Source of the DNA: Clostridiales bacterium
GTDB taxonomy: Bacteria > Bacillota > Clostridia > Peptostreptococcales > Anaerovoracaceae
DNA: 64,000 nt
Assembly: GCA_015243575.1 (NCBI GenBank)
Contig: CP042469.1
Coordinates: 4,306,929 to 4,370,928 of the forward strand
Reading direction: 5' to 3'
The notes beneath the pieces were generated by a model. That model was not told the origin of the DNA, did no database searches, and saw nothing but the letters and a program-made list of their open reading frames with translations. The translations under genes were made by a program, and so were the position numbers. Below, in pieces: positions 7,249-14,866 of the stretch; position 1 is the first letter of the stretch, and the number at the start of each line of letters is the position of its first letter.

Positions 7249-8406
7249 ATGAAATTGAGGAGAATCACTTCATTATTGCTGGTGGCAGCACTTGCAATAG
7301 CAGGCACATTGACGGGCTGCGGCTCACAACCGTCTGAAACAACCGATACACCGGCAAATTCGGGTACTGTTGCAGAAGATATTGATTATGCTAACTTCAC
7401 AATTGATCCAAGTAAGATTCCACAGGAAAAGCTCGACACGACATTATACGTAGCAACATCGGTACGTGGGCTTGAAAATCCTTACATAGTAACCATTACA
7501 GAAGGCATGGATGAATTCTGTAAATATCTGGACAGCATCGGACAGAAATACGAAAAGCAGGTATTGGACTCCGGTGGGTCCAACGACGTAGAAATTGATA
7601 ACATGAAACAGTTTGCAGCAAAGGCAAAGGGCAATGCCATCGCTTATGCTGACCCCAACGAAGCAGCAATCGCTCCTTCCCTTGCAGAAGCTATGGCATC
7701 CTCCGGCGGATATATCGGTACCGCATGGAACAAGCCTGACGATGCAAGCCCGCAGGACTACGATCCAAACTGGGTAATCCATACTTCTGCGGATAATGTA
7801 ACCAACGGAAAGGCTACGGCAAAAGCACTGTTCGATAACATGGGCGGAAAAGGAAAGGTATTCGTAATCGAAGGAATGCTGGGAAATACCGCATCGATTG
7901 ACAGAGTAAAAGGCTTTGAGCAGGCATTAAAGGAATATCCGGACATCGAAGTTGCGCATCAGGACACCGCCAACTGGGCTACGGATCAGGCGCTGACCTT
8001 GGTTGAAACATGGCTGAACGATACTCCTGACGTAGGCGGGATCTGGTGTGCCAATGATAATATGGCAACCGGTGCACTGCAGGCTCTGGACAAAAAGAAC
8101 CTGAAAGGTAAGGTTGGTGTGACCGGTATTGACGCTAACACGGATATCGTCGAGGCAGTTAAGGCAGGCAACGTTGTCGCAACGGTTTCTTCCAATGGCT
8201 ATCTCCAGTCAGGATATACCCTGGCAATCTGTTATGCAGCATGGGCCGGACTGATCGATCCTGCACAGATGCCGGAAGAATATAGGGTGTTCTTAACACC
8301 AGCTGTAATGGTAAAGGCTGACAATGTAGATTCTTATATTGCAGAATATGTAGATTCAGTTCCCAAAATGGACTTTGCTAAGATCTTCAGCTGCAAAGCA
8401 GACTAA
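7249..8406 (+). CDS. Sugar ABC transporter substrate-binding lipoprotein
   Basis: 385 residues from ATG 7249 (AAAGGAGG ahead of it; the track-style start at 7198 has none). Lipoprotein signal: KLRRITSLLLVAALAIAGTL then LTGC, Cys24 being the lipidated residue. The mature part is a periplasmic-binding-protein family 4 (RbsB/LacI-like) fold, with WCANDNMATGALQAL and GVTGIDANTDIVEAVKAG typical of ribose/galactose binding proteins. It sits on the outer face of the cytoplasmic membrane and delivers the sugar to the two permeases at 8595 and 11177. A stable hairpin after its stop probably gives it higher expression than the permease genes. The ligand is not identifiable by eye; the operon points to a rare sugar or polyol. 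Confidence 0.9.
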   Translation: MKLRRITSLLLVAALAIAGTLTGCGSQPSETTDTPANSGTVAEDIDYANFTIDPSKIPQEKLDTTLYVATSVRGLENPYIVTITEGMDEFCKYLDSIGQKYEKQVLDSGGSNDVEIDNMKQFAAKAKGNAIAYADPNEAAIAPSLAEAMASSGGYIGTAWNKPDDASPQDYDPNWVIHTSADNVTNGKATAKALFDNMGGKGKVFVIEGMLGNTASIDRVKGFEQALKEYPDIEVAHQDTANWATDQALTLVETWLNDTPDVGGIWCANDNMATGALQALDKKNLKGKVGVTGIDANTDIVEAVKAGNVVATVSSNGYLQSGYTLAICYAAWAGLIDPAQMPEEYRVFLTPAVMVKADNVDSYIAEYVDSVPKMDFAKIFSCKAD

Positions 8407-8463
8407 CAAAGCACTGATTAATTTAAATCGAAGCTGTCCAAAGAATATTCATCTGCTATACCC

Positions 8464-8492
8464 GGAGGAGATTGACGCCGTCAGTCTCCTCC
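8464..8492 (+). promoter_or_regulatory. Intercistronic hairpin after the binding-protein gene
   Basis: Arms 8464-8476 and 8480-8492 pair over 13 bp with one G-T, loop GCC. A and C residues, not T, follow, so it is more likely an mRNA 3'-end stabiliser or partial attenuator. This is the usual way binding-protein mRNA is kept in excess. Confidence 0.65.
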
Positions 8493-8594
8493 TTACATCA
8501 AAAAAATACCGACAGCAGCCTCGGCAAAAGGTTGCGTGCCGAACAAGATATTGTAACGGGAAACGGGACTTATTAATTGATTGGAGAAGATAGA

Positions 8595-9614
8595 ATGGGA
8601 AAAGAAAAGCTTGCAGCGTTGTCCATTACAGAAGAGTTTGCTTCCAAGATTAAAGCAGATAATCAAAAGGAGCGACTTACGAAGTGGGCACCTGTCTTTG
8701 TGCTTATTGCATTGTTTCTTGTATTTTCATTGATATTGGGAGGGTCATTTGCCAGCGGAAGCAACCTTGTGTCAATCATGAATCAGTGGGCGATCCCGCT
8801 GCTGGTTGCCCTTGGTCTTACCTTTGTCATTATGCTGGGCAGCATTGATTTATCCATTGATGGTACAGTGGGGATGGCAGGATCTTTGGCAGCGGTTTTT
8901 GTACTGAACAGCCGCAACGGAAATGACATGGGAGTATGGGGACTTTTTCTCGCCGTATTCTGCAGTGTCATCATTGGATTTATGATTGGAACCATTCATG
9001 TAAAGCTGAAAATACCTTCTTTTATGGTCAGCTTTGCGTTCATGAATATCTGTGCAGGCATCGGGCTGCTGTCTTATGGAGGAAAACCACCGACAATTAA
9101 AGATGAATTTATAGCATCAATCGCGAAATCCAGTTTCCTTGAAATCCCAATCATAACATGGGTTGCATTACTGGTTTTTGTGCTGTGCCTATACATACAG
9201 GAATGCACTCCCTTCGGCCGACATATCTACGCGGTAGGAACCGATGAAACCATTCCAAAGGCTGTTGGAATCAATGTTAACAAGGTTAAAATCAAAGTCT
9301 TTACCTTGGCAGGCTTCTGCTTCGGGGTTGCAGGGGTTTTAGGAGCAATTCGGCTTGGACAGGGTCAGGTTTCCATTGGGGCGGATCTCATGTTTCCTGC
9401 CAATGCTGCTGTGGTTATCGGAGGAACCGCTCTTACCGGAGGGAAAGGCGGGGTGGTAAATACCGTAGTGGGTACTTTGATCATGACCGTGCTTTTCAAC
9501 GGACTGACTATGATGGGTGTCAACCCCAACATCAAAACGGGCGTGCAGGGCCTGATCATTCTGATTGCGGTGGCATTGACGGTAAAACGCGGTTCCACTA
9601 TTATCAGCAAATAG
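8595..9614 (+). CDS. Ribose-type sugar ABC transporter permease 1
   Basis: 339 residues from ATG 8595 (GGAGA about 9 bases upstream; an in-frame ATG at 8577 is less well placed). About eight to ten hydrophobic segments. BPD_transp_2 (RbsC/MglC) family hallmarks: MLGSIDLSIDGTVGMAG near residues 80-95, the cytoplasmic coupling region GRHIYAVGTDETIPKAVGINVNK, and GGTALTGGKGG near the end. Forms the membrane channel with the second permease at 11177 and the ATPase at 9631. Gene order SBP-permease-ATPase-permease indicates a heterodimeric channel, unlike the RbsC homodimer. Confidence 0.9.
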   Translation: MGKEKLAALSITEEFASKIKADNQKERLTKWAPVFVLIALFLVFSLILGGSFASGSNLVSIMNQWAIPLLVALGLTFVIMLGSIDLSIDGTVGMAGSLAAVFVLNSRNGNDMGVWGLFLAVFCSVIIGFMIGTIHVKLKIPSFMVSFAFMNICAGIGLLSYGGKPPTIKDEFIASIAKSSFLEIPIITWVALLVFVLCLYIQECTPFGRHIYAVGTDETIPKAVGINVNKVKIKVFTLAGFCFGVAGVLGAIRLGQGQVSIGADLMFPANAAVVIGGTALTGGKGGVVNTVVGTLIMTVLFNGLTMMGVNPNIKTGVQGLIILIAVALTVKRGSTIISK

Positions 9615-9630
9615 TGCCGGAGGGATAGAA

Positions 9631-11163
9631 ATGGAAGAGAAAAAATTACTTTTTAGCGCGAAAAACATTACCAAGTCCTTTCATGGCACACAAGCACTCA
9701 AAGGTGTTGATCTGGATGTGTATGAAGGAGAAGTCATCGGATTAATCGGCGAAAATGGAGCCGGAAAATCTACCTTGCTTAAAATCATCATCGGTGCTCA
9801 ACCCCCCTCATCCGGGGAAATGTTCATGCACGGCAGCAAGTTTGAGCCAAAAACCCCTCTGGAAGCCAATGCGGCTGGAGTCGGAATGGTTTATCAGGAA
9901 CAATCCCTGATTACCAACCTGTCTGTGGGGCAGAATATTTTCTTTGGTCACGAAAAAGAGTTTGTTCAATTGGGATTTGTTCGCTGGAGAAAAATGTATG
10001 AGGAAGCGCAAAAGGTTCTGGAAGCTGTTGGCAGCGGGCATATCAATCCTCGGAAAAAGGTAATCGATCTAAATTTTGCTACAAGGCAAATGATCGAAAT
10101 CGCCAAGGTCGTCAATGTTACAAAGTCAGCAAATGCAAACGGAAAATGTTTAATTTTATTAGACGAGCCCACTTCTGTGCTGAATGAAGGGGAAGTAAAA
10201 GTATTATTTGAAGAAATTAGAAAATTAAAAGCCCTAGGGCATTCTGTCATATTTGTCTCACACAGACTGGATGAAGTACTGGAAATCTCCGATCGGGTAT
10301 ATGTCTACAAAGACGGCGAGAACGCTGGAAATATGCCTATCGAAGAGGCGACGGAAACGAAGATGTACGAAATGATGGTGGGACACGAAAGCTCATCAGA
10401 ATATTACAAACTGGATAAGCAGATCATCCCAGGTGAAGAGGTGGTGCTTGAAGTAAAGGATCTGGGTCTGTGGGGCCGGTTTAAACACTGCAATTTCAAG
10501 CTCCACAAAGGAGAAATTCTCGGGCTTTGCGGCGTGGTCGGCTCTGGGAAAGAAGAAATTTGCTCTGTTATCTGCGGTGATGAGAAGCCTACCTACGGAG
10601 AAGTAATCTTAAAGGGAAAGCCCGTGAAATATTCAGAGCCTTCCCAGGCATTAAAGGATGGGACTCTGCTGATTCCAAAAGAAAGAATGTATGAGGGTAT
10701 CGTCAGAGGGCTGCCGGTGGAGGACAATATCGCAATGTCAAATACAAAGCGGCTGAAAAAGAACGGTCTGGTTTCTAAAAAGGCCATCTCCAACCAAGCG
10801 GAAAAATATATTAAGCTGCTGAATATTAAGACCAGAGGAAAAGACGAACTGGTGATCCAGTTGTCGGGAGGGAATCAGCAAAAGGTGGTATTCGCTCGCG
10901 CGCTGGCTTCAGAAGCGGATATTCTAATTCTGAATCACCCGACCCGTGGTGTCGATGTTGGTGCAAAAGAAGAAATCTACAGCCTGATTCGTGACATGGT
11001 TGCAGGAGGAAAGTCGGTTATCCTGCTGGGCGATACGCTGGACGAATGTATCAGTATGAGCAACCGTGTTTTCGTTATGAAAGACGGTCTGATTACCGGA
11101 GAATTCAGCGCGGCAGCAGACGCCAAGCCGAGTCAGGTTCAGATCGTTAGTATGATGGTATAG
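9631..11163 (+). CDS. Ribose-type sugar ABC transporter duplicated ATPase
   Basis: 510 residues, two tandem nucleotide-binding domains as in RbsA/MglA. First domain: Walker A GENGAGKST (40-48), Q-loop YQEQ, Walker B LILLDEPTS. Second domain: degenerate Walker A GVVGSGKEE, canonical signature LSGGNQQK, then LILNHPTRGVDVGAKEE. The first signature region reads NFATRQM rather than LSGGQ, which is usual for this family. Odd point: the second Walker B has Asn-His where Asp-Glu stands in most relatives, so catalytic glutamate is missing in that half and only one composite site may hydrolyse ATP well. RBS GGAGGG; 16 bp after the first permease and 13 bp before the second. Confidence 0.92.
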   Translation: MEEKKLLFSAKNITKSFHGTQALKGVDLDVYEGEVIGLIGENGAGKSTLLKIIIGAQPPSSGEMFMHGSKFEPKTPLEANAAGVGMVYQEQSLITNLSVGQNIFFGHEKEFVQLGFVRWRKMYEEAQKVLEAVGSGHINPRKKVIDLNFATRQMIEIAKVVNVTKSANANGKCLILLDEPTSVLNEGEVKVLFEEIRKLKALGHSVIFVSHRLDEVLEISDRVYVYKDGENAGNMPIEEATETKMYEMMVGHESSSEYYKLDKQIIPGEEVVLEVKDLGLWGRFKHCNFKLHKGEILGLCGVVGSGKEEICSVICGDEKPTYGEVILKGKPVKYSEPSQALKDGTLLIPKERMYEGIVRGLPVEDNIAMSNTKRLKKNGLVSKKAISNQAEKYIKLLNIKTRGKDELVIQLSGGNQQKVVFARALASEADILILNHPTRGVDVGAKEEIYSLIRDMVAGGKSVILLGDTLDECISMSNRVFVMKDGLITGEFSAAADAKPSQVQIVSMMV

Positions 11164-11176
11164 GGCGGGTGAAGAA

Positions 11177-12154
11177 ATGATAAAAATTAACAGAAACAAT
11201 TTTGCTATCTATTTTAGTATTTCCATAATTGTATTGCTCACCATTATATTTACGGCTTTGGAAAGTACATTTTTAAGTTATGCGAACATCAGCAATCTCC
11301 TGAGCGATACTGCACCGCTGATGATTATGGCAGCTGGTATGACACCCATTTTGCTTTTGGGTTCCATAGATTTATCCGTTGGGTCCATGTGTTCTGTAGC
11401 AAATGTAATGGCGCTGAGCATCATTATGCAGTTTAAAGAATCAGGCATGCCGATTCCATTGATTATGCTCATTGCATTTTGCTCAACGCTGATTTTTTCT
11501 GTGGGAGCTGGAATCTTGCTGGGACTCATTCATGTAAAATTAAAGATTCCATCATTTATCGCATCACTGGCATTCCTCTCTATCTGGAGTTCCGTTGCAT
11601 TGCTCATATCCAACGCGCCGGTTTCCATTCCCAAAAAGCTTTGGGGAACCATTGAATGGTATAAATGGTCCATAGGTCCTCTGGGTCTGCCGCTGATATT
11701 ATCGCTGACACTGATCTTTATTTACTACATATTTCTGACGAGGACCTCCTTTGGAAAGGGGATCTATGCAATCGGCGGAAACGAAAGAGCTGCTCGTATC
11801 GCAGGAATTCAAGTAGACAAAATTAAGATTGCTGTCTTTGCAATCAATGGTTTCTGTGCGTCCTTCGGTGCGATCTTACTGATGGCCAAGGCAAAGAGCT
11901 CTGCTCCAACCGTGGGTGAGTCCTTCACCCTGATGGTTATTTCTGCAGTTGTCCTCGGTGGAACCGCGCTCATCGGCGGAAAAGGAAATATCCTGAACAC
12001 GATCCTGGGAGTGTTCACCGTGGCAATGATCAAAAACGGAATGAATATTGTCGGCGTTGATGTATTCTGGCAAAAGATCGTCTTCGGCGCCATTATTCTC
12101 ATCGCAATCGCAATCAATACGGACAGATCATCAAGAAGCTTCATTGTTAAATAA
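11177..12154 (+). CDS. Ribose-type sugar ABC transporter permease 2
   Basis: 325 residues, second BPD_transp_2 permease of the importer. GSIDLSVGSMCSVANV, GKGIYAIGGNERAARIAGIQVDKIKI and GGTALIGGKGN are the family motifs, clearly related to but distinct from the paralogue at 8595 (which is longer at its N-terminus). Eight or more hydrophobic helices. Starts 13 bp after the ATPase stop, with GGGCGGGTGAAG as a modest RBS. Together with the first permease it would form a heterodimer. Its 3' end is partly duplicated downstream (12136-12222). Confidence 0.9.
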   Translation: MIKINRNNFAIYFSISIIVLLTIIFTALESTFLSYANISNLLSDTAPLMIMAAGMTPILLLGSIDLSVGSMCSVANVMALSIIMQFKESGMPIPLIMLIAFCSTLIFSVGAGILLGLIHVKLKIPSFIASLAFLSIWSSVALLISNAPVSIPKKLWGTIEWYKWSIGPLGLPLILSLTLIFIYYIFLTRTSFGKGIYAIGGNERAARIAGIQVDKIKIAVFAINGFCASFGAILLMAKAKSSAPTVGESFTLMVISAVVLGGTALIGGKGNILNTILGVFTVAMIKNGMNIVGVDVFWQKIVFGAIILIAIAINTDRSSRSFIVK

Positions 12155-12222
12155 AGAGCTTCATTGTTTAGTAAAAAGCTTGATAGTTAAGTAAAAAGCT
12201 TTGTTAAGTAAGAAGTTTGATT
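12136..12222 (+). repeat. Degenerate ~20-bp tandem repeats spanning the permease stop codon
   Basis: About five copies of a unit like AAGAGCTTCATTGTTAAGTA. The first contains the last codons and stop of the permease gene; later copies drift. Each copy retains TTAA/TTAG stop-like triplets. The remainder up to 12285 is A/T-rich with no other feature except the RBS of the next gene. Confidence 0.75.
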
Positions 12223-12285
12223 CAAGTGAATTCTGTTCAGATTTTATAATTTGATGAAATATCTCGATTAGAAAGGAGAAACGAC

Positions 12286-13104
12286 ATGGATTTCGTGACA
12301 CTGAAGAATGGAGTCAAAATGCCGAAGCTGGGGTTTGGTGTCTTTCAGACCCCGGATGGGATTCAGACGGAGGATGCGGTTAAATGGGCCCTGGAGGCAG
12401 GCTATCGGCATATTGATACTGCAATGATCTACGGGAATGAGTGCAGCATTGGAAAGGCTGTAGAAGAGAGCGAAGTTCCCAGAGAAGAAATCTTTCTGAC
12501 TACAAAACTATGGAATGAAGACATCCGTCGAGACAATACGCTTCAGGCCTTCGAAGAGAGTCTGGAAAGATTGCGGACAGATTACCTGGATTTGTATCTC
12601 ATTCATTGGCCCGCTGACGGATTTGAAAAGGCGTGGATCGAGATGGAAAAAATCTATGCGGCCGGCAGGGCAAAAGCCATTGGAGTTTCCAATTTTCAGC
12701 CGCATCACCTGGAAACACTTGAAACAATCTCCACCCTGCGGCCGGCAGTAAATCAGATTGAGTCAAATCCGTATTTTAGCAATCAGGATGTGATTGATTA
12801 CTGCAGTGAAAGAGAAATTTCTGTCACCGTATGGAGCCCTCTGGGAGGAACAGGCGGAAGCATTCTTGACGATCCGGTACTCAATGAGCTTTCAGAAAAG
12901 TACAAGAAATCACCGGCCCAGGTTGTTATTCGCTGGCACTTGCAAAGAGGCGTGGTTGTGATCCCAAAATCACTGCATCAGAACCGTATTTCATCAAACT
13001 TTGATGTCTTTGACTTCGAACTTTGCAAGGACGATTTGGAACGGATCAATCTTTTGAATCGGAATATGAGATCGGGCGCTGACCCGGATCACTTTGATTT
13101 TTAG
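12286..13104 (+). CDS. Aldo/keto reductase
   Basis: 272 residues. AKR family signature GYRHIDTAMIYGNE at 39-52 and the full catalytic tetrad Asp44, Tyr49, Lys74, His107 are present, as is the NADPH-binding IPKSLHQNRI segment near the C-terminus. It resembles the AKR5-type 2,5-diketo-gluconate reductase/glyoxal reductase group, which reduces sugar aldehydes or keto acids with NADPH. AAAGGAG precedes the ATG. It lies between the sugar importer and the allulose epimerase, 17 bp from the latter, so reduction of an imported aldose or keto sugar is likely. Substrate unknown. Confidence 0.9.
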   Translation: MDFVTLKNGVKMPKLGFGVFQTPDGIQTEDAVKWALEAGYRHIDTAMIYGNECSIGKAVEESEVPREEIFLTTKLWNEDIRRDNTLQAFEESLERLRTDYLDLYLIHWPADGFEKAWIEMEKIYAAGRAKAIGVSNFQPHHLETLETISTLRPAVNQIESNPYFSNQDVIDYCSEREISVTVWSPLGGTGGSILDDPVLNELSEKYKKSPAQVVIRWHLQRGVVVIPKSLHQNRISSNFDVFDFELCKDDLERINLLNRNMRSGADPDHFDF

Positions 13105-13121
13105 AGGAGAGGGAACGTTCT

Positions 13122-13994
13122 ATGGAATACGGGATCTATTACGCCTACTGGGAGCAGGAATGGGATGCAGCAGGTTTCTCCAAATATGCAGATAAGATTG
13201 CAAAACTTGGCTTTGATGTTCTGGAAATCAACGGAACTCCTCTCCCGAAATACTCGCAGAAGGAAATCAAGGAACTAAAGTCCTGTGCTGACGCAGTAGG
13301 AATCCAAATAACCACAGGCTATGGTCCTGTCTACGAGCACGATATGGGCTCTGCCGATGAGGCAATTCGAAGAGCAGCCCTAGAATGGTATAAAAAACTG
13401 TTCTATGTAATGGAGCAGCTGGATAGTCATGTACTGGGTGGGGCGATTTACTCCCATTGGCCAATCGATTACAGCAGGGGCGTGAGGAAAGAGGACGACT
13501 GGAAAAGAAGCGTTGAAGGGATGCAGATCCTAGGACCGCTGGCAAAGAAGCACGGCATTACGTTAGGGATGGAAATACTCAATCGTTTCGAAAATCACAT
13601 TTTGAATACAGCAGAAGAAGGGGTTCGCTTTGTGAAAGAGGTGGGCCTTGGAAATGTGAAAGTCATGCTGGATACCTTCCATATGAATATCGAGGAAGAC
13701 AGTCTCCGGGACGCAATTCTCCTGGCGGGGCCCTATCTTGGCCATTTCCATGTGGGTGAGTGCAACCGAAAGCTTCCAGGGAATGGACGGATCCCATGGA
13801 AGGAAGTTATGTGCGCACTCCGGGAGGTTGCATATCAGGGCTGTGTCACCATGGAGCCATTTGTGAGAATGGGCGGACGTGTGGGAGAGGACATCAAGAT
13901 CTGGCGGGATTTGAGCGGAAATGCGACGGTGGCCGATTTGGATCAGGCAGCAGAAAGGGCTCTTTCCTACTTAAAAAATATAGCAGGAATATAA
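13122..13994 (+). CDS. D-allulose (D-psicose)/D-tagatose 3-epimerase family enzyme
   Basis: 290 residues, matching the family length. The sequence follows closely the remembered Clostridium allulose 3-epimerase: N-terminal GIYYAYWEQEW, GGAIYSHWPID, VEGMQILGP, LGMEILNRFENHILNT, VKVMLDTFHMNIEE, HFHVGECNR and MEPFVRMGG. The four metal ligands/catalytic residues fall at Glu151, Asp184, His210 and Glu245, one off from the characterised enzymes (150/183/209/244). The family inverts C3 of free ketoses (fructose/allulose, tagatose/sorbose) using Mn or Co. RBS AGAGGAGAGGG; 17 bp after the aldo/keto reductase. This is the last gene of the sugar operon, followed by a terminator. Confidence 0.92.
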   Translation: MEYGIYYAYWEQEWDAAGFSKYADKIAKLGFDVLEINGTPLPKYSQKEIKELKSCADAVGIQITTGYGPVYEHDMGSADEAIRRAALEWYKKLFYVMEQLDSHVLGGAIYSHWPIDYSRGVRKEDDWKRSVEGMQILGPLAKKHGITLGMEILNRFENHILNTAEEGVRFVKEVGLGNVKVMLDTFHMNIEEDSLRDAILLAGPYLGHFHVGECNRKLPGNGRIPWKEVMCALREVAYQGCVTMEPFVRMGGRVGEDIKIWRDLSGNATVADLDQAAERALSYLKNIAGI

Positions 13995-14000
13995 GGTACC

Positions 14001-14040
14001 AAAAGACTTGGAAATTAACAGTTTTCTCCAAGTCTTTTTC
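14001..14040 (+). terminator. Intrinsic terminator of the sugar operon
   Basis: AAAGACTTGG ... CCAAGTCTTTTTC: 10-bp stem, 16-nt loop, T-run. Confidence 0.85.
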
Positions 14041-14112
14041 TATCGTTAATTGACGATTGCTGCTGAAATGAATCAAAGGTGTTAGATTTGATACGATGGT
14101 TGAACTGCTGCA

Positions 14113-14141
14113 TTGAAGAGGGCTGTTGCTCGTGCTATACT
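14113..14141 (+). promoter_or_regulatory. Promoter of the VOC gene
   Basis: TTGAAG 14113-14118, 17-bp spacer, TATACT 14136-14141. Confidence 0.6.
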
Positions 14142-14228
14142 GAAACGTATGGAAACGCCTGTTACAAGGTGATTAGGATCGAAAATCATCGGAGAAAACA
14201 ATAAAACGGAAAAGAAGGTATTGATATT

Positions 14229-14591
14229 ATGCATTTCAAACATATCGCCATAAGAGTTAAAAATCTTGAGCAGTCTATTTTTTTCTATGAGAAAATGGCA
14301 GGGCAGAAAGTCGCAAGACGCGTAAAAGCAGATCCGGCAGAGCTTGCCTTTCTTTCAAATGGAGACGGAGAAACAGAGATTGAGCTCGTCTGCATTCCCG
14401 ATTCGCCGACCTTCGAGGGCAAGGGCATGTTCCTTTGTTTTGAAACCGATCGTTTGGAAGAGATGCATCACATTGCGGAGGACGCGGAATTTAAGCCATC
14501 TCCAATCCAGGACCCAGGTGATGGAACGAAGTATTTTTACGTCTATGATCCAGACGGTGTATCGGTACAGCTGCGAACCTTTCCCAAATAA
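14229..14591 (+). CDS. VOC-family (glyoxalase-like) protein
   Basis: 120 residues, one vicinal-oxygen-chelate module pair: HIAIRVKNLEQSIFFYEKMAG at the N-terminus and KYFYVYDPDGVSVQLRTF at the C-terminus. His5, a central Glu and a C-terminal Gln/Glu are in the places of metal ligands in glyoxalase I-type proteins. AGAAGG RBS. Standalone gene with its own promoter. May be a lactoylglutathione lyase-like or epimerase-like enzyme; nothing in the neighbourhood decides. Confidence 0.8.
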   Translation: MHFKHIAIRVKNLEQSIFFYEKMAGQKVARRVKADPAELAFLSNGDGETEIELVCIPDSPTFEGKGMFLCFETDRLEEMHHIAEDAEFKPSPIQDPGDGTKYFYVYDPDGVSVQLRTFPK

Positions 14592-14705
14592 AGACAGGAA
14601 ATTCCTGCAAAAGAAAATACGACTGTTCCTTCAACAATTGCATTTGCTTTTTCCCAATCAGCGGCTAGACATCGACGGAATTTTCAGAAATTTCGGTATT
14701 TTCTA

Positions 14706-14734
14706 TTGACACGACCACGGAGTCGTGGTATCTT
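14706..14734 (+). promoter_or_regulatory. Promoter of the liv operon with palindromic spacer
   Basis: TTGACA 14706-14711, 17 bp, TATCTT 14729-14734. The spacer contains ACCACG-gagt-CGTGGT, a perfect 6-4-6 inverted repeat, placed where a bound repressor would exclude RNA polymerase. Confidence 0.65.
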
Positions 14735-14772
14735 TTTCACAATGAGTTGATCATTCATTTCAAGTCAAAAAA

Positions 14773-14822
14773 GAACCCTAATTGCAATGAGGCAGAGGCG
14801 TTGTTGCAATTTGGGTTTTTTT
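14773..14822 (+). terminator. Leader terminator (probable attenuator) ahead of livK
   Basis: AACCCTAATTGCAA pairs with TTGCAATTTGGGTT (13 of 14), followed by a T7 run. It lies after the promoter and before the binding-protein gene, so it must be read through or relieved for expression. No riboswitch or branched-chain-residue leader peptide was recognised. Confidence 0.75.
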
Positions 14823-14866
14823 GTATTCAAGGAAGAGTGAAATATTATTTAAAGGGAGTGGATCGA

